Shown piece after piece: positions 1-6,050 of a stretch of 6,730 bases of DNA. The stretch's first letter is position 1. Each line of letters begins with the position of its first letter. The notes under the pieces were generated by a model. It saw nothing but the letters and a program-made list of their open reading frames with translations, had not been told where the DNA came from and did no database searches. Source of the stretch: Candidatus Zixiibacteriota bacterium (GTDB taxonomy: Bacteria > Zixibacteria > MSB-5A5 > CAIYYT01); contig CAUJJY010000116.1 in NCBI GenBank assembly GCA_963205155.1, positions 1 to 6,730 on the forward strand, in the 5' to 3' direction. Position numbers and translations under genes: made by a program.

Positions 1-494
1 GCCAACTCGATTAGCACTTTTTCCGAATCAACCAATTCACCTTCAGCGCAACTAACGGTCTTGACCTCCGCGGCGAAGGGAGCAACCAGCGGATTTTCCA
101 TCTTCATTGCCTCAACAATAATCAGCTTTTGTTTCGGCTCGACCTTGTCACCCGCCTTCACCAAAACCTTGACGACCTTACCGGGCATCGGTGCGGAAAT
201 CTTTGACTTATCCCCATGATCGCCCTGGTCTGATCCAAACGAATCGGCATCCTTCGCAGCCGGCAAATCGAACACATACGATTCGTTGTCAGTCAGGACA
301 TAAACCTTGTTGCGCGCCTTGATTGCTGTTATGCGCATTACTTTATGAGCGTTTCGAAGCAAGTATTCATTTTCGCCGCACAAGGTAACTTCATATCGAT
401 GATTCTTGCCATCGCGTATAACCTGTAACTTTTCGCCTTCGCGTTCAGCGCGAATCTCCACCAGCGTTTCGTTTCGAATGAGCTTTAAGTCCAT
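1..494 (-). CDS. Biotin-carrier (BT/BCCP) subunit of acyl-CoA carboxylase, C-terminus cut by window edge
   Basis: This protein carries the biotin that shuttles CO2 from the biotin carboxylase to the carboxyltransferase. I translated 164 complete codons from the ATG at 494; the last one or few residues lie outside the window. Residues about 1-80 (MDLKLIRNETLVEIRAE onward) are beta-rich and resemble the BT domain that joins the halves of methylcrotonyl- and propionyl-CoA carboxylase alpha chains. Residues about 80-97 form a charged linker. From about 98 a biotinyl domain follows, with APMPGKV at 101-107 and the biotinylation motif EAMKM at 128-132, so Lys131 is the expected biotinylated residue. 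The start is supported by GGGAG five bases upstream, and the ATG shares its A with the stop of the biotin carboxylase gene (TAATG), which implies coupled translation. Together with that gene it equals a normal fused alpha subunit of about 660 residues. It is probably the carrier of the methylcrotonyl-CoA carboxylase encoded here, although use by another carboxylase is possible. Confidence 0.93.
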   Translation of the reverse strand, partial: MDLKLIRNETLVEIRAEREGEKLQVIRDGKNHRYEVTLCGENEYLLRNAHKVMRITAIKARNKVYVLTDNESYVFDLPAAKDADSFGSDQGDHGDKSKISAPMPGKVVKVLVKAGDKVEPKQKLIIVEAMKMENPLVAPFAAEVKTVSCAEGELVDSEKVLIEL

Positions 495-1978
495 TACAAC
501 TCCCAGGAACCCAGAGCCTGCCAAGGCGAGTTTTCCAGATCTGGCAATGCATCAGTCGATGACACCTGACGGCCTGACATTGCGAGTGCCGCACCTGCAT
601 ATGCGGCGTCCAACTCCTTATCAGTTTCCGATTCAGCCCACTCCGGCAGATTCTTGTCAATGAAGCCGGTAAACAAATTCCCGGCGCGGTACTCGGGGTG
701 ATTCAAGCAATCGATGAGGAATCGGACGTTGTTCTTAATCCCGACGATTCGATAATCCTTCAATGCTAATGTCATGCGGTCAATTGACTCGTCGCGAGTT
801 CGGCCCAGTGTGATCACTTTGGAAAGAATTGGATCATAATAAATCGGCACATCAAATCCGGAATAAACGCCGCTGTCAACCCGGACATTTCCTCCGACAG
901 GTTCTTTCAAATGCAGAATCTTGCCGGGCGACGGCAGGAAACCGGTCGCCGGATCTTCCGCATAAATACGGCATTCGGTCGCGTGCCCGCGCATCTTGAC
1001 ATCTGCTTGTGAAAACGACAACTGCTCGCCGGATGCAATGCGGATTTGTTCTTTCACCAGATCAATCCCGGTCACCATCTCCGTGATCGGATGCTCCACT
1101 TGAATGCGCGTGTTCACTTCGAGGAAGTAGAAGTTGCCGCTATCATATAAGAATTCAACTGTCCCTGCTGAAATGTACGAGGCCGCTTTGGCCGCCGCGA
1201 CTGCAGCGTCGCCCATCTTGGTGCGCAGTTCGGGAGTCAGCGCTAACGATGGAGTCTCTTCGATAATCTTCTGATGTCGCCTTTGAATTGAGCACTCGCG
1301 CTCAAACAAGTGAATCGTGTGGCCGAAGCTGTCGGCAATGACCTGCACTTCGATATGGCGAGGATGACTGAGATACTTCTCTAAATATACCGTTGCATCG
1401 CCAAAAGACGACTTCGCTTCGCGTTGTGCTGCCTCAACCGCTTCCTGCAACTGAACTTCATCAGTCACAATACGCATTCCCTTGCCGCCGCCACCGGCTG
1501 CAGCCTTAACGATAATCGGATAACCGATCTTGGTCGCCAGCGACTTGAAATCGTCAATACTGCCCGACTTGACTTCGCCGCCCGGGACGGTCGGCACGTT
1601 TGCTTTCGACATCATCGAACGTGCGCCAAGCTTGTTTCCCAATGCGCGAATCGCCCGTGGCTGTGGGCCGATGAATGTCAGTTTCGCGTCCTGGACGGCT
1701 TGTGCAAACTCCGCATTCTCGGCGAGAAAGCCGTAGCCCGGATGCACTGAATCGCATCCCGTCTTTTTGGCGGCATCGATGAGCTTGGAAATGACGAGAT
1801 AACTTTCGTTCGCCGGCGCCGGTCCAAGTAGAACAGCTTCAGTCGCAAGACGAACGTGCAGGGCTTCGCGATCGGCCTCGGAATAGACCGAAACCGTCGG
1901 AATCCCCATTTCGCGTGCGGCACGCATGATGCGAACCGCAATTTCTCCGCGGTTGGCGATTAGGATCTTTTTGAGCAT
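494..1978 (-). CDS. accC: Biotin carboxylase subunit of acyl-CoA carboxylase (probably methylcrotonyl-CoA carboxylase)
   Basis: This enzyme carboxylates carrier-bound biotin using ATP and bicarbonate. The 494-residue protein has the complete order of the family: an N-terminal biotin carboxylase domain starting MLKKILIANRGEIAVRI, the HPGYGFLAEN motif at 79-88, the ATP-grasp glycine loop AGGGGKGM at 161-168, and HIEVQV at 208-213. Further on are ERECSIQRRHQK at 226-237, with Lys237 as a likely active-site lysine, metal ligands Glu275 and Glu287, and NTRIQVEHP at 289-297 with catalytic Arg291. The C-terminal domain holds RVDSGVYSGFDVP. After the usual end at about 447, a tail of about 45 residues (ending SPWQALGSWEL) resembles the region just before the BT domain of methylcrotonyl-CoA carboxylase alpha chains, so the alpha chain looks split here. 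The start is fixed by the conserved N-terminus although no good Shine-Dalgarno is visible (only GTGAT close to the ATG). A 97-base gap precedes it. The symbol is generic; by context it is equivalent to the N-terminal part of LiuD/MccA. Confidence 0.96.
   Translation of the reverse strand: MLKKILIANRGEIAVRIMRAAREMGIPTVSVYSEADREALHVRLATEAVLLGPAPANESYLVISKLIDAAKKTGCDSVHPGYGFLAENAEFAQAVQDAKLTFIGPQPRAIRALGNKLGARSMMSKANVPTVPGGEVKSGSIDDFKSLATKIGYPIIVKAAAGGGGKGMRIVTDEVQLQEAVEAAQREAKSSFGDATVYLEKYLSHPRHIEVQVIADSFGHTIHLFERECSIQRRHQKIIEETPSLALTPELRTKMGDAAVAAAKAASYISAGTVEFLYDSGNFYFLEVNTRIQVEHPITEMVTGIDLVKEQIRIASGEQLSFSQADVKMRGHATECRIYAEDPATGFLPSPGKILHLKEPVGGNVRVDSGVYSGFDVPIYYDPILSKVITLGRTRDESIDRMTLALKDYRIVGIKNNVRFLIDCLNHPEYRAGNLFTGFIDKNLPEWAESETDKELDAAYAGAALAMSGRQVSSTDALPDLENSPWQALGSWEL
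500..504 (-). promoter_or_regulatory. Ribosome binding site of the biotin-carrier gene
   Basis: GGGAG is read on the minus strand five bases before the ATG at 494. It lies inside the last codons of the biotin carboxylase gene. It supports this start, so the carrier is made by its own initiation at the TAATG junction and not by frameshifting from the upstream gene. Confidence 0.7.
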
Positions 1979-1995
1979 CTATCACAATCTATTGA

Positions 1996-2019
1996 GCGGC
2001 CAAGTTCTTCGTGGGCCGC
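1996..2019 (-). other. GC-rich inverted repeat in the only sizeable intergenic gap
   Basis: Between the hydratase stop and the biotin carboxylase start lie 97 bases (1979-2075). On the transcribed strand they contain GCGGCC, a 12-base loop and GGCCGC, a perfect six-pair stem ending about 17 bases before the biotin carboxylase ATG. No run of T follows, so it does not look like an intrinsic terminator. It could be an mRNA processing or stability hairpin, or tune translation of the next gene. A six-pair repeat can arise by chance, so a function is only possible. I could not find a convincing -35/-10 promoter pair in this gap. Confidence 0.35.
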
Positions 2020-2075
2020 GCACAGCTTATTCACTTTTTGATTTGGGCAACCTATCGCTGCAACGCGCGAGGCTC

Positions 2076-2870
2076 CTATTCGTCCTCGATCACCCAATTG
2101 GGCTTGCGTTTACTTAAGAAGGCATCCATTCCTTCTTGCCCCTCTGGCGATTGACGCAAATCCGCAATGACGCGGGCAGTATATTCCTTGAAGTCATCGA
2201 CAGATTGCTGCGGTACAGTCTGCAGTAATTGCTTGCAAACCTTGATCGCTTCCGGGCCGGAAGACAACAGCGACTGCACAAGCCCATTCACAGTCGCATC
2301 AAGCAGGTCGTCCGGAACGGCACGATTCACCAATCCGGCCGTCAATGCCCGCTCGGCAGTCAATCTTTCACCCGTGAGGAAGAATTCGCGTGCCCGTCCT
2401 TCGCCAACTCTCTTTATCACATATGGCGAAATACACGCTGGCACAACGCCAATCTTCACTTCGCTAAACGAGAAGACGGCACTTTGAGCCGCTACGGCAA
2501 TGTCAGTGACGGCGACAAATCCCGTCCCACCGCCTATTGCCGCACCGTTGATTCGGCCGATCACCGGCTTCGGAAATGAATAGATGTCGTAAAACAAGTC
2601 AGCTAATCGACGCGCTTCATCAAGGTTATCTTCGTAAGCCGCGCTGCGCACATCGCTCATCCAATTCAGATCAGCACCGGCACAAAACGACTTGCCTTCG
2701 CCAGTGAGAATGACAACGCGCACGTCTTGATCGGTCTTCAGCCGCTTGAATGCAAATGTCATCTCATCGATCACCTGCGCATTGAACGCGTTATGGACCT
2801 CCGGGCGGCAAAAGATCACTCTCCCGATCGCTCCGGCCGTCTCCACTCTGACTGTCTTGTTACCGTTCAT
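2076..2870 (-). CDS. liuC: Enoyl-CoA hydratase family protein, probable methylglutaconyl-CoA hydratase
   Basis: The protein probably interconverts 3-methylglutaconyl-CoA and HMG-CoA. At 264 residues it has normal crotonase length. Visible family motifs are the CoA-binding/oxyanion segment SFCAGADLNWM at 61-71, the second oxyanion segment GAAIGGGTGFV at 109-119, and FSFSEVKIGVVPACISPYV at 133-151 with catalytic Glu137. AGADLNWM and VPACISPYV are typical of LiuC-type methylglutaconyl-CoA hydratases. The first of the two classic hydratase glutamates is glycine here (Gly117 in GGGTG), as I recall for LiuC-like members, so this is a subgroup trait rather than damage. The start is supported by AGGA eight bases upstream. 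The gene begins four bases after the carboxylase beta stop (TAG ATA ATG, same frame), and the product of that enzyme would be its substrate. A general enoyl-CoA hydratase or a different crotonase activity is the alternative, but context and motifs favour the leucine-pathway role. Confidence 0.88.
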   Translation of the reverse strand: MNGNKTVRVETAGAIGRVIFCRPEVHNAFNAQVIDEMTFAFKRLKTDQDVRVVILTGEGKSFCAGADLNWMSDVRSAAYEDNLDEARRLADLFYDIYSFPKPVIGRINGAAIGGGTGFVAVTDIAVAAQSAVFSFSEVKIGVVPACISPYVIKRVGEGRAREFFLTGERLTAERALTAGLVNRAVPDDLLDATVNGLVQSLLSSGPEAIKVCKQLLQTVPQQSVDDFKEYTARVIADLRQSPEGQEGMDAFLSKRKPNWVIEDE

Positions 2871-2873
2871 TAT

Positions 2874-4481
2874 CTACATCCTAAACACGCCGAATTGCGG
2901 CTCGGGTATCGGCGTATTGAGCGACATCGATATCGCCAACGCCAGGAGATCGCGTGTTTTCTTGGGATCGACAATCCCGTCGTCCCACAGCCGAGCTGTC
3001 GAATAATATGCCGACGACTCCTGCTCGTATTTCGCCAGGGTCGGCTTCTTAAATTCAGCTTCCATTTCAGTTGTCAACTTTACGCCCTGCTTGTTGAGCT
3101 GCGCTTTCTTGACAGTCCACAGTACATCGGCAGCTTGTTCACCGCCCATGACACAGATTTTTCCATTCGGCCACATCCACAAGAAATTCGGATCGTATCC
3201 GCGCCCACACATGGCATAATTGCCTGCTCCGTAAGAGCCGCCGACAATGACCGTAAACTTCGGCACCTGCGCATTCGCGACAGCATGCACGAGTTTTGCC
3301 CCATCACGGGCAATTCCGCCATGCTCATATTTCTTGCCGACAATGAAGCCGGTGATATTCTGCAGGAAAATCAGAGGTATCTTGCGCTTGGCACAAAGCT
3401 CAATAAAGTGTGCACCTTTAAGCGAGGATTCACTGAACAACACACCATTGTTGCCTAATATACCGACCGGATATCCATGTATTCGCGCGAATCCGCAAAC
3501 TAAGGTCAGTCCGTAAAGCGCTTTGAATTCCTGGAATCGGCTTCCGTCGACAATTCGTGCAATGACTTCCCTGACATCAAATGGCTGTTTCAGATCAGTC
3601 GGAACGACGCCGTAGAGTTCATTCGGGTCGTAGTATGGATCTTCAGCTTTCGTCCGATCAAGTTCGAATTTTTTCGAGCGGTCTAAAGTCTCTACGATAT
3701 TGCGGCAAATCTGTATGGCGTGGTCGTCGTTTTGGGCATAGTGATCGGCGGTACCCGAGATACGACAGTGGACATCGGCGCCGCCCAAATCCTCATCCGT
3801 CACTTCTTCACCCGTAGCAGCCTTTACCAAAGGCGGCCCGCCGATAAAGATCGTCCCCTGCTTGCGCACAATAATCGCTTCATCGGACATCGCCGGAACG
3901 TAGGCGCCGCCCGCAGTGCACGAGCCCATTACGCAGGCAATCTGGGGAATGCCCAACGCTGACAGCGTTGCCTGATTATAGAATATCTTGCCAAAATGAT
4001 CGCGGTCCGGGAATGTCCCCGACTGCTCCGGAAGGAATATCCCGCCCGAATCCACCAGATAGATGCATGGAAGATGATTCTTGCGTGCTACTTCCTGCGC
4101 GCGCACATGCTTCTTGATTGTAATGGGAAAGTATGTCCCGCCCTTGACAGTAGCGTCATTGGCGACAACGACGACTTCACGACCATGCACAACGCCGACA
4201 CCGGTAACCATTCCGGCTCCGGGAGCATCATTGTCATACATGTCCCAAGCCGCCAGCGGCGACAACTCTACAAAAGGAGTGTTGTCGTCGAACAGCTTGG
4301 CGAGTCGTTCGCGTGCCGTTAGTTTGCCGCGTGATTTATGGCGCTCGACAGCCTGCGGCGGTCCGCCCTTGCGCACTGTCTCCAAGCGGTCACGGAGTTG
4401 CTCCATTAACCGCTTGTTGTCTTCTTGGTTCTGTCTGTACTCGGGCGATTTTGTGTCGATCTTCGATTCTATTCGATACAT
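2874..4481 (-). CDS. mccB: Carboxyltransferase (beta) subunit of methylcrotonyl-CoA carboxylase
   Basis: This subunit transfers the carboxyl group from biotin to 3-methylcrotonyl-CoA, giving 3-methylglutaconyl-CoA in leucine degradation. The 535 residues match the usual length and contain two crotonase-fold halves. The N-half has SRGKLTARERL at 50-60, DAPGAGMVTG at 85-94, NDATVKGGTYFPITIKKH at 108-125, VDSGGIFLPEQ at 143-153, FPDRDHFGKIFYNQA at 157-171 and MGSCTAGGAYVPAMSDE at 185-201. PPLVKAATGEEV follows at 216-227. The C-half has NITGFIVGKKYEHGGIARDG at 375-394, GGSYGAGNYAMCGRGYDP at 414-431 and MGGEQAADVL at 445-454. The FPDRDHFG and PLVKAATGE segments are characteristic of methylcrotonyl-CoA rather than propionyl- or acetyl-CoA carboxylases. 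Geranyl-CoA carboxylase is the nearest alternative. The start fits the family N-terminus (IESKIDTKSPEY); the upstream signal is weak (GGTGAT ten bases away), and the gene lies six bases after the DUF35 stop in the same frame, so translation is probably coupled. The alpha chain is encoded by the two split genes at 1-1978. Confidence 0.93.
   Translation of the reverse strand: MYRIESKIDTKSPEYRQNQEDNKRLMEQLRDRLETVRKGGPPQAVERHKSRGKLTARERLAKLFDDNTPFVELSPLAAWDMYDNDAPGAGMVTGVGVVHGREVVVVANDATVKGGTYFPITIKKHVRAQEVARKNHLPCIYLVDSGGIFLPEQSGTFPDRDHFGKIFYNQATLSALGIPQIACVMGSCTAGGAYVPAMSDEAIIVRKQGTIFIGGPPLVKAATGEEVTDEDLGGADVHCRISGTADHYAQNDDHAIQICRNIVETLDRSKKFELDRTKAEDPYYDPNELYGVVPTDLKQPFDVREVIARIVDGSRFQEFKALYGLTLVCGFARIHGYPVGILGNNGVLFSESSLKGAHFIELCAKRKIPLIFLQNITGFIVGKKYEHGGIARDGAKLVHAVANAQVPKFTVIVGGSYGAGNYAMCGRGYDPNFLWMWPNGKICVMGGEQAADVLWTVKKAQLNKQGVKLTTEMEAEFKKPTLAKYEQESSAYYSTARLWDDGIVDPKKTRDLLALAISMSLNTPIPEPQFGVFRM
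2879..2882 (-). promoter_or_regulatory. Ribosome binding site of the hydratase gene
   Basis: AGGA lies eight bases before the ATG at 2870, inside the last codons of the carboxyltransferase gene. It fixes the start four bases downstream of the previous stop and argues for independent initiation in addition to coupling. Confidence 0.6.
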
Positions 4482-4487
4482 CGACCG

Positions 4488-4880
4488 CTACATCACCGGC
4501 ACAAGTTTATAGCCGTACGCCAGAACGCCTTCGTGTCCGTCGGTCTGAACGCGACGGAACTCGATCTGCAATTCCATTCCCGTCTTAATTTGGTCAGCCG
4601 GCATGTCGACGATTTGGGCCGTCAACTTTGCGCCTTCCTTGGTCTCAAGGATTCCCAGCGCATAAGGCGAGATGTCCTTGAACTGGCTCGCTGGCGTATG
4701 AATCACGGTGAAGCTCAACAGCTTTCCGCGCTCGGACAACACGATCGTCTCGAATTCTCTACCCTGACACTCGCGACAAATCAGCCGCGGCGGAAAATAG
4801 ACATGTCCGCACTTCTTGCACTTTCCTGCTTCCATCCGATAGCGTTGCGCCATCTCACGATGATATCTTGCCGGATTCAT
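4488..4880 (-). CDS. DUF35 zinc-ribbon/OB-fold protein, partner of thiolase and HMG-CoA synthase
   Basis: This 130-residue protein has the two-part layout of the DUF35 family. An N-terminal helix with MAQRYRMEAGK is followed by a rubredoxin-like zinc ribbon with Cys21 and Cys24 (CKKC), then YFPPR, then Cys35 and Cys38 (CREC). From about residue 45 to the end is an OB-fold of acyl-CoA-binding type (GKLLSFTVIHTPASQFKD, YALGILE, GAKLTAQIVD). In archaea a protein of this kind bridges acetoacetyl-CoA thiolase and HMG-CoA synthase, and provides a shared CoA-binding site so that the intermediate is passed on directly. Its position right after the thiolase gene, with HMG-CoA synthase just before, fits exactly that job. 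The start shares one base with the thiolase stop (TAATG) and is preceded by a strong Shine-Dalgarno, GGAGGTGG. It is most likely a cytoplasmic scaffold and not a catalyst. In other contexts DUF35 proteins pair with other thiolases or lipid-transfer-type enzymes. Confidence 0.93.
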   Translation of the reverse strand: MNPARYHREMAQRYRMEAGKCKKCGHVYFPPRLICRECQGREFETIVLSERGKLLSFTVIHTPASQFKDISPYALGILETKEGAKLTAQIVDMPADQIKTGMELQIEFRRVQTDGHEGVLAYGYKLVPVM

Positions 4881-6037
4881 TAAGCCACCTCCATCACATG
4901 CACGACGGAGCTGCCACCGGAGCCGCCCATATTTTGTGTCATGCCGACTTTTGCATTTTTCACTTGACGCTTACCGGCTTCACCACGAAGCTGATAAGTG
5001 ATTTCGATAGCCTGCGCTACCCCTGTCGCTCCCACCGGATGACCTTTTGATTTCAGTCCACCGGACGGGTTGATCGGGAATTTGCCGTCAATGCGAGTCT
5101 CGCCGTTGGCAGCAGCTTCTGCGCCCTTGCCGCAGGCAAAGAATCCGAGCGATTCGGAAACGATGATCTCGGCAATCGAGAAGCAGTCATGAACTTCGGT
5201 GACATTGATGTCATGGACATTCTTCCCTGCCATCTTCAAAGCTGCCATTGACGACACCTTCACTGCATCCAGCGAGGTAAAGTCGCGGCGATCATGCAGG
5301 GCAATCGTATCCGTCGCCATCGCCGATCCGAGAATCTTAATCGCCGGCTTATCCGAAAGTTTCTTCGCCATCTCCAGCGGGCAAAGTATCAACGCCGCCG
5401 CGCCGTCGGTGATTGGCGAACAATCGAGAATGCGCAGCGGATCGGCGACCATCACGGAGTTGTTCACTTCGTTGACGCTGATCTTCATCTGGTACTGGGC
5501 ATTCGGATTCAGCAGTCCGTTGTCGTGGTTCTTGACTGGAACAGCCGAAAGCTGGTCGCGGGTCGCGCCGAATTTCTCCATATAAGCCCGCGCCATCAGG
5601 GCATACAAACCCGGGAACGTCGCGCCATTGTATACTTCATATTCCTGGTCAGCTGCGGTCGCCAGCGCGTAGGTTGCGCCGTCGCCGGAGACATCAGTCA
5701 TCTTCTCGACTCCACCCACCAGCACGATATCGCTCATGCCGGAGGCTACATCGATGAATCCCGCACGCAGCGCGGCTCCACCCGATGCGCAAGCTGACTC
5801 AACTCTGGTCGCGCCCAAATAGCGCTGGCCAAGATAGTCGGCCATGATCGAACCGATATGCTCCTGCCCGACAAACAATCCGCCGGACATACAGCCAATA
5901 TACATGTGGTCGATCTTGTCGACCTTCGTTTCTCCAAGGGCGTTCAAAGCCGCTTCGACAAAGAGATTGCGGAAGGATTTCTCCCACAACTCTCCCCATT
6001 TCTGCAGACCTACGCCGATTATTGCTACATCTCTCAT
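4880..6037 (-). CDS. Acetyl-CoA acetyltransferase, archaeal/SCP-x-type thiolase
   Basis: The enzyme joins two acetyl-CoA to acetoacetyl-CoA (or cleaves it in reverse). The 385 residues match the archaeal/SCP-x thiolase group. Seen in order are the N-terminus MRDVAIIGVGLQKWGELWEKS, the nucleophile in VESACASGGAAL with Cys83, GGVEKMTD at 108-115, ILDCSPITDGAAALIL at 203-218, EVHDCFSIAE at 281-290, and NPSGGLKSKGHPVGATG at 323-339 with His333. The C-terminus has NMGGSGGSSVVHVME. In this group the acid/base cysteine comes from HDCF (Cys285) and not from the C-terminal CxG loop of classic thiolases, where this protein has Asn-Met-Gly-Gly, so both catalytic cysteines appear present. The start is supported by TAGGAG eight bases upstream, which overlaps the HMG-CoA synthase stop. 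It sits between HMG-CoA synthase and its DUF35 partner, as in archaeal mevalonate loci, which makes acetoacetyl-CoA synthesis the likely role. A longer-chain 3-ketoacyl-CoA thiolase is less likely. Confidence 0.93.
   Translation of the reverse strand: MRDVAIIGVGLQKWGELWEKSFRNLFVEAALNALGETKVDKIDHMYIGCMSGGLFVGQEHIGSIMADYLGQRYLGATRVESACASGGAALRAGFIDVASGMSDIVLVGGVEKMTDVSGDGATYALATAADQEYEVYNGATFPGLYALMARAYMEKFGATRDQLSAVPVKNHDNGLLNPNAQYQMKISVNEVNNSVMVADPLRILDCSPITDGAAALILCPLEMAKKLSDKPAIKILGSAMATDTIALHDRRDFTSLDAVKVSSMAALKMAGKNVHDINVTEVHDCFSIAEIIVSESLGFFACGKGAEAAANGETRIDGKFPINPSGGLKSKGHPVGATGVAQAIEITYQLRGEAGKRQVKNAKVGMTQNMGGSGGSSVVHVMEVA
4885..4892 (-). promoter_or_regulatory. Strong ribosome binding site of the DUF35 gene
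   Basis: GGAGGTGG contains a near-perfect Shine-Dalgarno core and ends four bases before the ATG at 4880; the GGAGG core is seven bases away. It is embedded in the last codons of the thiolase gene and is the strongest site in the window. The scaffold protein may therefore be made in good amount relative to the enzymes it joins. Confidence 0.8.
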
Positions 6038-6045
6038 TATCTTAA

Positions 6046-6050
6046 CTCCT
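6046..6050 (-). promoter_or_regulatory. Ribosome binding site of the thiolase gene
   Basis: AGGAG lies eight bases before the ATG at 6037 and uses two bases of the HMG-CoA synthase TAG stop (TAGGAG). A ribosome ending the synthase therefore terminates on the thiolase initiation site, which suggests balanced output of the two partners. Confidence 0.75.

Noticed and set aside
490..505. Programmed frameshift making a fused alpha chain
   Set aside because: There is no slippery heptamer at the TAATG junction, and the carrier gene has its own ATG with GGGAG upstream. Termination and reinitiation is simpler.
1996..2019. Intrinsic terminator between hydratase and biotin carboxylase
   Set aside because: The stem is only six pairs, and the transcript has no U-run after it. 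The biotin carboxylase is needed by the carboxyltransferase encoded upstream, so a full stop here is unlikely.
2727..3458. A 243-codon open frame on the plus strand
   Set aside because: It lies antisense to the hydratase and carboxyltransferase genes, both of which have full family motifs. Its product has no recognisable domain.
2874..4481. Propionyl-CoA or acetyl-CoA carboxylase beta subunit
   Set aside because: The FPDRDHFGKIFYNQA and PLVKAATGEEV segments and the neighbouring methylglutaconyl-CoA hydratase fit methylcrotonyl-CoA carboxylase better.
4425..4883. A 152-codon plus-strand open frame, with a 143-codon one beside it at 4081-4512
   Set aside because: Both are antisense to the DUF35 and carboxyltransferase genes and show no known motif. 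The length is explained by the coding constraint on the other strand.
5294..5797. A 167-codon plus-strand open frame inside the thiolase gene
   Set aside because: It is fully antisense to a complete thiolase with all catalytic residues; the translation is arginine- and histidine-rich and unlike a real protein.
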